From NCBI GenBank assembly GCA_963735115.1, contig CAVTJR010000003.1, positions 1,612,001 through 1,676,000 on the forward strand: a stretch of 64,000 nucleotides of DNA, read 5' to 3'. The DNA is from JAKACA01 sp963735115. GTDB taxonomy: Bacteria; Actinomycetota; Acidimicrobiia; Acidimicrobiales; Bog-793. Below the pieces are notes generated by a model that was not told the origin of the DNA, made no database searches, and was given only the letters and a program-made list of their open reading frames with translations. The stretch's first letter is position 1; every line of letters starts with the position of its first letter. A program made the position numbers and the translations under genes. This document shows, one piece after another, positions 1 to 8,195 of the stretch.

Positions 1-86
1 TGAGCGTCCCGATGGGCACGATCAAGGCGCGCATGGCGCGGGGCCTGCGTCGGCTCGCCGTCACGATGTTCGAGGAGCGGCCATGA
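1..86 (+). CDS. C-terminal end of an ECF-type sigma factor (partial)
   Basis: Reading from base 3, the frame encodes 27 residues (SVPMGTIKARMARGLRRLAV...) and stops with TGA at 84-86. The segment 'GTIKARMARGLRRL' matches the recognition helix and tail of sigma-70 region 4, which binds the -35 element. The rest of the gene lies upstream of the window. The stop overlaps the ATG of the next gene (83-85) as ATGA, so the two are translationally coupled. This sigma/anti-sigma layout is usual for ECF pairs. The family call is firm from context, but the ECF group cannot be assigned from this fragment. Confidence 0.75.
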   Translation, partial: SVPMGTIKARMARGLRRLAVTMFEERP

Positions 87-3000
87 GCCTCGACCACGTG
101 AGCGAAGAGCTCTACGAGCTGCTCCGCGGCGATCTCTCCAACCGCCAGATGCTCGTAGTGAACGACCACCTGAGAAGTTGCGAGGCGTGCCGTCAGGATC
201 TCGTTGACGCGTCGGTGGCACATGCCTTGTTGGCCTCGGTGAGCGATCTCCTCGCTCCCGAATTCAGCAACGCAGGCCGCGCCGGCGACGCCGAGCGTGT
301 CGCATCGGATCTGCCTCCGCTCGGGCTCATGGGGGACGCCTCCTCCTGGGTGGAGGGCGGCCCCGGAGCCGGGCGTCTGCCCCAGTCGTTCAACCGCCCC
401 CTTCGGAGCTTCGAGTGGGCCGGGTACCACGAGGACCACGGTGGCGTCGCCGGAGTCCGCGGCAGCGCCAGCCTTCGTCAGACAGCGGCCGAACTCCCGC
501 CTGCGAACGCCGGCCTTCCCCTTGCGGGCGCGCTCGGCGCTGACCGGGGGGACGCCGGTGCCCGAACGGTGCGTCCGCACAGAAGACGGCCCCCTTCGGC
601 GAGGCGTCCGCGGCGAGGCGAGCGCATCGGTCGTGCGATGTACCGCTCGGGCATCGTGGCGGTGGCGGTCGTTGTCCTCGTATTCGCAACCGTCCTCAGC
701 GTCGGCTCCCTGCGTCAGTCGCCTACTCCCGAGGCGAAGGTCCTCTTGACCGCAGAGCTCGTGGCTCTACCGGCCGCACCGAACGCCAGCGGCTCGGTCA
801 CGGTGCGGGCTGACGGGGACGTGTCGGTGGCGACCGCAGGTCTCACGCCCGCGCCGAGGGGCCACTACCTCGAGGTCTGGCTCGTCGACCCGGGAAGATC
901 GGGCATCTGGCCGCTCGGTATCCTCCCCTCCACCGGCAAGGGCAAGTTCGCCTTCCCGAAGACGTTGTGGAACCGCCACGACGGGGTGACCGTCAGCTTG
1001 CAGCGCAACGGTGCACCACCGAGCCTGGGCGTCAAGATGCTCAGCACGCTGAGGCCGGCGAGCCACAGGGTGTCGGATTCGCTCTCGTCTCTCCGTTCGG
1101 GCCGCGCGCACCACCCCCGCGTGCCGACCCATTCGCACCGCCTGGGGACGGGCCACCGGCGATCGCAGCGCTCGGGGCTCGGCGGCCGTCCGTCCACATC
1201 AGGCCCCGGCAGCGTGCAACCGCCGCCGGTCGTGAGAAGGCTCCTGCACGACAAGGAGCGTCATCTCTCCTCCGGGCGCGTCCTGCTCGTAGACACGACG
1301 AGCGACTCAAACGCCGTCAGCCCGAAGAGCGGGCTGTGCCGCGACATCGAGGGCCGCTGCTCGCTCAGGGCTGCGATGGAAGTGGCGGACGCGCTCCGGA
1401 CCCCTGTCACGATCCGGCTTCCCGCCGGCACGTACGCGATCGACCTGGGTGCCCTCGTCGCCTCCGACCCGGCTGGGCTCTCGATCGTCGGAACATCGGC
1501 CGCTCGTTCGGTCATCATCAGCCAGCAGCAGCGGGAGCGGGTGTTCGTCGTTCGGGACGCCATCGCCCGCTCCCGGCCTGCAGGAGCCATCCTGCGGCTC
1601 TCGCACCTGACGGTCTCGGGCGGCACCGCCCCTGCCACCGGGACATGGGGGGGCGACGGGGGTGCCATCCTCGTGGCCAACGCCGCCGCCTTGCTCGAGC
1701 TCTCGCAAGTGGCCATCGTCGACAGCCACGCCGCACTGGCAGGCGGAGGCTTGTTCGCGAGGGGCCAGGTGTGGGCGACGGCGGCCACCTTCGAGAACGA
1801 CAGCGCCGGAGTCTCCGGCGGGGCGGCTGATTTCGCCCACAGCGAGGCGGTCGTCGCCAAGTCGGTGTTCGTGGACGATTCAGCCGGTTCCGGGGCGCGC
1901 GGGGCGGAGAGGGCGGCGCCATCACCGACAGTGCCGCTGCCCTCCTCCTCGTGTACTCGAGCTTCGTCGACGACGCCGTCATAGCGGTGGGCTCGGAGTC
2001 GCTCGGGGGGGCACTCGACGTGCGAGGTCCCGCGTGGCTCGAGTCCGATGCCTTCGAAGGCGATCACGTTGGACTCCTGCCGTCGTTTGACGGCTCGGCG
2101 ACCGAGGCAGGCGGTGCCGTGTACGTGGCATCCGGACCGGTCACGGTCGAGGAAAGCATCTTCGAGGACGACGAGGCGGAGGGAAGCGGGTCGATGGGGG
2201 GCGCCCTTTTCAATCGGGCGGCGCTGACGATCCTCTCGACGCGATTCAGCGACGACGAGACCATGGCGGGTCCGCCGGTGACGGCGTACGGCGATGCGAA
2301 CGGCGACGGTGGGGCGATCTACGACGGTGCCGAGCTGACGCTCGGCCACTCGTGGCTCTCCGGTAACAGCGCCAGCGGCGATGGCGGCGCCGTGTACGCC
2401 AATGGGACGGCCATGATCGCCGACTCGGTCCTCTCCAGGAATCGGGCCCTGGGAGGCGGGGGGGCGATCTACGACGGTGCCTCGCTCACCGTGACCGGCA
2501 GCACGCTGTCGCACGGTCTCGCCCTCTACGGGGGCGGCCTGTTCGTCGAGGGCTCCTTGGCCGCCGATGGCGACGCCATCGTCGACAACCTTGCTACAGG
2601 TGCAGGCGCGGCTGGGGGCGGTGTCCTCGTCGTCGGTCGTGCCCACGCGGCGGTCGCCCGCACGGTGGAGGTCGCCCGAAGCACGATCGCCGGCAACCTG
2701 GCGCCCGCCGGAGCCGGTATCGCCGAGCAGACCGGAGTAGGGCGCGTCGTCATCGCCATCATCTCCCGCAGCGAGATCGCCGGCAACCAGCTTCCCTCGG
2801 GGACCGAGCAGGACTGTGCCGCCATCGGTCCGGGAGCTGTCCTCTTCCTCGTCTCCGGCGGTGGGAACGTCGTCGGCGATACCAGCTGCGGCCTCTCCTT
2901 GCCGAGCGACCGTGCGGGCCTAGCCGCCCAGGGCTTCTGGCTCGCTTCGCCAAACGGGGTCGTGCGCACCTATGCGTCTTCCTCCTACGGCTCGCCTGCG

Positions 3001-3627
3001 GCCAAGGGGCTTGCGTCCCCCGTGGTGGCGATGGCGGCCGCCCCCGGCAACGACGGATACTGGGAGGTGACGGCGAACGGCGCTGTCACCAACTTCGGGT
3101 CGGCATCGTGGTTCGGCTCGGCTCGGGGACTTCTCGGCAACTCGCGAGTGACCAGCTTCGCCGCCACCCTGGACGGCGGTGGCTACTGGCTCGTGACCTC
3201 CGATGGCCGAGTCTTCAATTTCGGCGACGCCGGCGACTACGGGTCCGCCCGTGGCGAGCACATCGTCGCCATGGCCCGAAGTGTGGACGGTCGGGGGTAC
3301 TGGCTCTTGGCGGCGGACGGTGAAGTGCGCGCCTTTGGCGACGCCCCCAGCTTCGCGAATGGAGCGAGATTCCTCGCGGCCGCCATCGCCGCCACTCCGG
3401 ACGGGCAGGGCTACTGGGTGGCGGCCGCCGACGGCACTGTGCACGCCTTCGGCGACGCCACAAACTATGGCGGAACCCTCACGACGGGCGTCGTGGCCTT
3501 GCTGCCGAGTGCGGACGGGCGCGGCTACCTGATCGTGAGCGATCAAGGCGGAGTCTTCGTCTATGGAGACGCCACTTGGTCCTGGCCGGCGAGCTCCGGC
3601 CAGGTAGCGGCCGCAACAAGCACCTGA
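83..3627 (+). CDS. Membrane anti-sigma factor fused to an extracytoplasmic CSLREA / beta-helix / GYW-repeat region (frameshifted)
   Basis: The first frame (83-1984) begins with a zinc-binding anti-sigma domain, H29-x3-C33-x2-C36. A basic linker, one membrane helix (about 191-210) and an RskA-like outer domain (about 220-325) follow. A CSLREA-type segment (about 400-455, 'CSLRAAMEVA') then leads into glycine-rich parallel beta-helix repeats. That frame runs off near 1903. The beta-helix continues in another frame to 3627 and ends in six GYW-type repeats. Adding one G to the G-run at 1901-1904 restores a continuous protein of about 1181 residues. The gene overlaps the sigma gene by four bases, so it should bind that sigma factor inside the cell while exposing a very large sensor or adhesin outside. 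Whether the break is real or a sequencing error cannot be told here. Domain assignments are from motif reading only. Confidence 0.75.
2932..3579 (+). repeat. Six GYW-type tandem protein repeats at the C-terminus of the anti-sigma fusion
   Basis: Six degenerate units of roughly 36-42 residues begin with GFWLASPNG, GYWEVTANG, GYWLVTSDG, GYWLLAADG, GYWVAAADG and GYLIVSDQG. Each is followed by a 'V.xFGDA' strand. The pattern suggests blades of a beta-propeller. The units are more diverged than those at 8514-9158, so this array looks older. Sugar or protein binding is a guess. Confidence 0.7.
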
Positions 3628-3730
3628 GCCAACGTTCCTCGGCGACGTTGTCGCCGTCGCCGGGTGCCGTCAGCCGCCTCGTGGGCCGGGCAAGTCGGAC
3701 CTGCGTCCGAGGGCGGCGTCGAGGCTCCGG

Positions 3731-5086
3731 CTATTGCGCCGGCGCCGGAGCTCCGTCACCGCCGGCAGAGATGAACAACGACACGCCCTTGCGGCCCGTC
3801 CGCTTCGATTCGTACATGGCGCTGTCGGCCTGGGCGATGAACGAATCGGCGTCGAGGACTTCGTTGGTCCAGGCGACGCCGATGCTCGTCCGCAGAGCGA
3901 CCACAGCAGGCCCGACGTCAACCTCGGCCGTCGTCGCCGCCGCCAGGCGCTCGGCAATGGCGATCGCCTGGCGGGAGCTGTGCACTCGCGGACAGATCAC
4001 GAGAAACTCATCGCCCCCCAGTCGTCCGACGTGATCGCAACCTCGTACGGCGCCGCGAAGGCGATCGGCCACGTCGACGAGAAGACGGTCGCCGGCGGCG
4101 TGACCATACCGGTCGTTCACTGACTTGAATCGATCCAGGTCAATGAAGATGAGAGCCCTTCCCTCCGTGGTAGCACTCGGCGCCGCGATCGTCCGCCGGA
4201 GCAGCTCAAGCGACGCCGCCCGGTTCATGCACGAAGTGAGCGGGTCGACCGACGCCCTCACCTCGAGCTCGGTGCGAAGCTGAACACGTTCAGTGATGTC
4301 GCTGAGGCATCCGACGGCGCCTGTCACGGTGCCCTCGCCGTCGGTGAGCGTGCGCAGACTGAGCAGGCACACGCGGGCGGCGTCGCCGACGAGCGGGTCG
4401 CTTGCCGAAAGGCGGAAGCGCACCTCGATGTCATCGACTGGCTGACCGGCGAGCACGGCGGCCAGGGCGGCCCCCACCGCGGACCGGTCCTCCGCCACGA
4501 CCGACGACAATTCTGCCTTGATGGTGGACGCCGGAGCATGGCCGACGATCGTGTGCAGGAGGTCGTTGGTGAAAATGACACGACCCGCCGTGTCGATCTG
4601 GAAGAGCCCAACCGGCAAGGCCTCGGACAACCGACTCAGCAGCTGCTCGCGGGAGAGGCTCCTCGATATCTCCTCCTCGGCCATCTTCTGGATCGTGACG
4701 TCCCGCACGAGCAGGCAGATCCGCCCCGAGGCGCCCCCCCTCGGAGGCGTGATGGCAGCCACCCGGCCCTGGAACCATCGGTAGCCCGCCGGCACCTCCA
4801 AGCGGTACTCCCAGAGCTCGGGGCACCCCGTGTCGAGGACGCGGCGGATGACCTGGATCAAGTCGAGGGCGACGTCCGCATCGATGGCGTCACGCACGTT
4901 TCGACCGAGCAGCTCCATTCGGGGTGCGGCCAGGAGGGTGTCATCGGTCGTCCAGACCCCGAGGTAGGTACCGGTCTCGTCGAGCTCGAATACGAGATCA
5001 TCGAGGGACGAGAGGAGCGCCTGCAGGCGGGCTTCACTCTCCCGCAGCGCCTCCGAGACCCTGACGGCCTCGCTGACGGCGATCAT
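3731..5086 (-). CDS. PAS-PAS-GGDEF diguanylate cyclase
   Basis: This predicted soluble protein of about 451 residues makes cyclic di-GMP from two GTP. Two PAS sensor domains come first; the second contains 'LPVGLFQIDTAGRVIFTNDLL'-type sequence. They are followed by a C-terminal GGDEF domain with an intact 'LGGDEFLV' active-site loop. An RxxD inhibitory site (RGCD) lies five residues before GGDEF, so product inhibition is likely. No EAL domain or membrane helix is visible, so the signal is probably cytoplasmic. The frame stays open to a start at 5182, but I prefer the ATG at 5086 because GGGAGG sits just before it. The gene converges with the anti-sigma fusion and diverges from the membrane protein at 5329. 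The input signal is unknown. Confidence 0.88.
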   Translation of the reverse strand: MIAVSEAVRVSEALRESEARLQALLSSLDDLVFELDETGTYLGVWTTDDTLLAAPRMELLGRNVRDAIDADVALDLIQVIRRVLDTGCPELWEYRLEVPAGYRWFQGRVAAITPPRGGASGRICLLVRDVTIQKMAEEEISRSLSREQLLSRLSEALPVGLFQIDTAGRVIFTNDLLHTIVGHAPASTIKAELSSVVAEDRSAVGAALAAVLAGQPVDDIEVRFRLSASDPLVGDAARVCLLSLRTLTDGEGTVTGAVGCLSDITERVQLRTELEVRASVDPLTSCMNRAASLELLRRTIAAPSATTEGRALIFIDLDRFKSVNDRYGHAAGDRLLVDVADRLRGAVRGCDHVGRLGGDEFLVICPRVHSSRQAIAIAERLAAATTAEVDVGPAVVALRTSIGVAWTNEVLDADSFIAQADSAMYESKRTGRKGVSLFISAGGDGAPAPAQ

Positions 5087-5328
5087 GGGGCCCTCCCGGA
5101 GCTGACGAGCGGCCCGCATTCCTGCGTCGTGGGCGCGAGCCAGGTCGGGACGCCAGACGCGTCCTCCTGGGCTGCATAGCACGGAGCTCTACGCGCCGAA
5201 TTCACTATCGAAAGTATCGGCACAAGCACTGCTGCGAAATAGGGGAAAGTCCCTTCCTGTGCCATTGCGTCCCTGCGGCGGATCCGGGCAGTCGCCTATC
5301 ATCCGCCGTCGGGGAGGAACGCCGTCCG

Positions 5329-6096
5329 TTGAGCGCTCATCAAAGTGTCGGTCGCTCGGAGTCCCGAGCCGTCGGAACGCTCGCCGACTATGCGATCAGC
5401 TTTGCGCCCTGGGCAGGGTACATCGCCTTCTCGCACCTGCTCGGCTCGTGGAAGTACGGCTTTCTCGTAGGGCTGGCGTCGTCAGTCGCCATCGTGACCG
5501 TGCGCTCCGTCGAGCACGACAGCCGCTTCCTCGACGTCGGGACTCTTGTCTATTGCGCGGTGATGAGCGTGGTCTCGACGACGCATCCGACCTCGCCGAT
5601 ACGTCAGTACAACCTCCCGTTGTCGTTGGGAGCCGTCGGAGGGATCAGCTCGGCGTCGTTGGCCATGAAGTCACCATTCACCTACAGGATCGCTCGCGAG
5701 CATGTTCCGCGAGAGATGCTCGAGAACCCCGCCCATCAGCGTCTGCTCTACCGGGCACATGTGCTGGCGACGTCGTGGTGGGCAGCTAGCCAGCTCGCCG
5801 CCGGCACCGCCAGCGCCGCCATGGTGGCCGTCAAGACGGGCCCGGCGGCCGTGATCGCCGTCCAATCGGTCGGGACCCTCCTGCCGGTGGCGGCCACCAG
5901 GTTCCATCACGAGCGCGCCACAAAGGGGTTTCGCGCCACCAGCGAGTCGCCCGGGGACGACCGCGGTGGTTCCCCCACCGTCACCGACGCGACAGGCGCC
6001 GAGAAGGCTGACCGCCGGCGAGGTGGCGTGAGCGCCCCACCTGACGCCATCCTCGGTCGAGCGGACGGCGGCGATCAGCCGTCGCCGTCTTCGTAG
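5329..6096 (+). CDS. Hypothetical integral membrane protein
   Basis: I do not recognise this 255-residue protein. It has three or four hydrophobic segments in its first half (for example around AISFAPWAGYIAFSHLL, YGFLVGLASSVAIVTV and DVGTLVYCAVMSVVS). Another (AGTASAAMVAVKTGPAAVIAVQ) follows near residue 165. The last 50 residues are hydrophilic and low in complexity (DDRGGSP...GDQPSPSS). The start is a TTG at 5329 with GGGGAGG about eleven bases upstream. No in-frame ATG fits better. It is transcribed away from the diguanylate cyclase and stands alone. Confidence 0.55.
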   Translation: MSAHQSVGRSESRAVGTLADYAISFAPWAGYIAFSHLLGSWKYGFLVGLASSVAIVTVRSVEHDSRFLDVGTLVYCAVMSVVSTTHPTSPIRQYNLPLSLGAVGGISSASLAMKSPFTYRIAREHVPREMLENPAHQRLLYRAHVLATSWWAASQLAAGTASAAMVAVKTGPAAVIAVQSVGTLLPVAATRFHHERATKGFRATSESPGDDRGGSPTVTDATGAEKADRRRGGVSAPPDAILGRADGGDQPSPSS

Positions 6097-6161
6097 ACGA
6101 CGGAGAGATCCCGATCTCCCTGCTTATTGGCGACGCTGCGGTGCCAGGTGCCGGCGTCGAC

Positions 6162-7400
6162 TCACACGGGCTCTGCGAACACACCCCCTGACTCGAGGTA
6201 GTCGTAGCGGTAGATCTCTCGACCGGCGACGAAGGCATGCTCGACGCGTTGCATCACGTCGAGCGGGTCACCGGACCAGACGCACACGTCGGCGGCTTTG
6301 CCGATGGCGATCGAGCCGAGCCGGTCGTCGATACCGAGGATGCGAGCAGGGTTGATCGTCAGCGCCTCGAGCGCCACGTCGGGGTCGAGGCCTTCCTTGA
6401 CCGCCAATGTTGCCTCATGAACGAGGAAGTGGATGGGTACGACCGGGTGATCGGTCGTCAAGGCGATCGTCACGCCGGCGGCCGCCAGCCGGCCCGGGTT
6501 TCGCAGCGACCGGTTGCGCAACTCGACCTTGGAGCGGGATGTGAACAGCGGTCCGATGATGACGGGCACGTGGCGTGCAGCCAGCCGATCGGCCACGAGG
6601 TGTGCCTCAGTCCCGTGGTCGATGACGAGCTGGTAGCCGAACTCGTCGGCGATTCGCATGGCAGTAGCGATGTCGTCAGCCCGGTGACAATGCTGACGCC
6701 AGGGGATCTCCCCGCGGAGCACCATCGTCAGCGATTCCATCTTCAGATCGACGTCGGGTGTCTTTGAGTCGACCGCTCCGGAGGCGGCGGCCCGCGCCGC
6801 CTCGTAGTCGCGGGCTTTCGTGAAGGCTTCCCGGATGATCGCTGCCGTTCCAAGGCGGGTGCTGGGCGTCTGTTTCTTCTCCTCGTATACCCGCTTGGGG
6901 TTCTCGCCCAGGGCGGACTTGCAGCCGCTCGGCTGGCGCAGCACCATCTCGTCCACGACGCGCCCGAAGCATCGCATTGCGACCGTGAGGCCACCGATCG
7001 GGTTACCGGATCCTGGGTTGACGTTGACGGCCAGCACGCCGCCTTCGATCGCATCGCGAAACCCCAGGTCGGCCGGGTTGATGGCGTCGAGCGCCCGCAC
7101 GTGAGCGGTCACTGGGTCGGTCAGCTCATTCGTGTCGTGGCCCGCCCACCCGTCGCCTTCCTCGTGTACTCCGAGATGTGTGTGAGCGTCGATGAAGCCG
7201 GGCAGCACCCACTTGCCCTCAGCCTCGAGGACCTCGGCACCGGCGGGAACCGAGGTCTCGCGGCCGCCGACGGCGGCGATGACGCCGTCGTTGAACACGA
7301 CGGTCCCCCCGTCGATCACACCCGCATCGATCGTGACGACACGACCGCCGACAATGGCTGCGGGCGAGTCAGGGGATGCTCCCCATGTGCTTGTTGACAC
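6162..7400 (-). CDS. Amidohydrolase, imidazolonepropionase/dihydroorotase-like
   Basis: A metal-dependent hydrolase of about 412 residues in the amidohydrolase superfamily. It has the N-terminal beta-sandwich start (AAIVGGRVVTIDAGVIDGGTVV), the metal motif 'GFIDAHTHLG', and later histidines in 'WRQHCHRAD' and 'VIDHGTEAH'. The C-terminal 'TTDHPVVP' supplies the catalytic aspartate, and 'NPARILGIDDRLGSIAIGKAAD' closes the sandwich. The start is GTG at 7400, preceded by AAGGAG at good spacing. The frame remains open further upstream, but no ribosome site supports a longer protein. The substrate is unknown; relatives act on cyclic amides or dipeptides. The gene lies just downstream of the copper lipoprotein on the same strand, 177 bases away. 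Confidence 0.82.
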   Translation of the reverse strand: MSTSTWGASPDSPAAIVGGRVVTIDAGVIDGGTVVFNDGVIAAVGGRETSVPAGAEVLEAEGKWVLPGFIDAHTHLGVHEEGDGWAGHDTNELTDPVTAHVRALDAINPADLGFRDAIEGGVLAVNVNPGSGNPIGGLTVAMRCFGRVVDEMVLRQPSGCKSALGENPKRVYEEKKQTPSTRLGTAAIIREAFTKARDYEAARAAASGAVDSKTPDVDLKMESLTMVLRGEIPWRQHCHRADDIATAMRIADEFGYQLVIDHGTEAHLVADRLAARHVPVIIGPLFTSRSKVELRNRSLRNPGRLAAAGVTIALTTDHPVVPIHFLVHEATLAVKEGLDPDVALEALTINPARILGIDDRLGSIAIGKAADVCVWSGDPLDVMQRVEHAFVAGREIYRYDYLESGGVFAEPV

Positions 7401-7577
7401 GATCTCTCCTTTGGCCATCGGGGACGAACGGGCAGTGGTTGCGGAGGGGCTTGCGATCGGCACGACGCTGTCGTGCACGAACGCCACCGAGGAAGCCAAC
7501 ATTGTGCCGCGCCCGTCAGGGTACGTGTCGCCTGCGCTGGCCGAGCGGGCCGAGCGGACGCTGGCCGCCGTCGCACG

Positions 7578-8105
7578 TCAGGTCCTCAGCCGCGGCAAGC
7601 CTCCCGGCGTTACCTGGAACCAATCCCACATGCCGTCTATCTCGTGCCCAGACACGAGGCAGGCGATGCGGTAGGTCCCGACCCTGTCTGCCAGGAAGCT
7701 GAACGACGTCGACACGCCCGGTCTCACACCTCCCTGTGGATCCGGCGTGGCGGCGCCCGGGAAGGCGAGCGGGGCGCCGAACGCGCTGAGCCGGACGTCG
7801 TCCACGATGGCGCACGAATGGCTCAGGATGGCGGAGGCGTTCTTGCACGTCACCTCGACGCGCCAGCCGAGGGGGACGGTGACGCGCATGGCGCCGTTGG
7901 CGTAGCCGTCGAAGTTGAAGCCGCCGTCAGCACCGGTGGAACTGCTGACGAGCAGCAGCCGGACGCTCTGCGAGGCGGCATCGCTGCTGAGGATCGAAGA
8001 CGTCTGCACCGACTGCCCGCTCGAGCCACATGATGCGAGCGCCCCCCCGAGCACGACGGCGGCACAGACGACACCGGCCAGCTTGCGATCGACCCGACGT
8101 TGCAC
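7578..8105 (-). CDS. Sulfocyanin-like type 1 copper lipoprotein
   Basis: A 175-residue secreted lipoprotein. A signal peptide ends in the lipobox L23-A24-S25-C26, so the mature protein is lipid-anchored outside the membrane. The remainder is a cupredoxin domain whose ligands can be read directly: H96 (SHSC), C149, H154 and M159, spaced as C-x4-H-x4-M. This arrangement fits a blue copper electron carrier of the sulfocyanin family. Sulfocyanins of acidophiles are linked to iron oxidation and terminal oxidases. Such a role here is inference, because no oxidase or cytochrome lies nearby. The start is GTG at 8105 with GGGAGG upstream. Divergent from the SGNH/GYW gene at 8196. Confidence 0.75.
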   Translation of the reverse strand: MQRRVDRKLAGVVCAAVVLGGALASCGSSGQSVQTSSILSSDAASQSVRLLLVSSSTGADGGFNFDGYANGAMRVTVPLGWRVEVTCKNASAILSHSCAIVDDVRLSAFGAPLAFPGAATPDPQGGVRPGVSTSFSFLADRVGTYRIACLVSGHEIDGMWDWFQVTPGGLPRLRT

Positions 8106-8195
8106 CCCGCCATCCTCCCGCGATCGCCTCCGCAGGTACAGGGCGCGCTGCGCTCGTTGTGCTGGTGGCGACAGGAGTGACTAGGTTCGCGAAAG

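Noticed and set aside
1261..2646. Long minus-strand frame opposite the beta-helix part
   Set aside because: Antisense shadow; its translation is low in hydrophobic pattern and matches nothing, while the plus strand is a clear beta-helix.
3641..3655. GGCGAC-GTT-GTCGCC hairpin as a terminator after the anti-sigma fusion
   Set aside because: The stem is only six pairs with no T-run; too weak to call a terminator.
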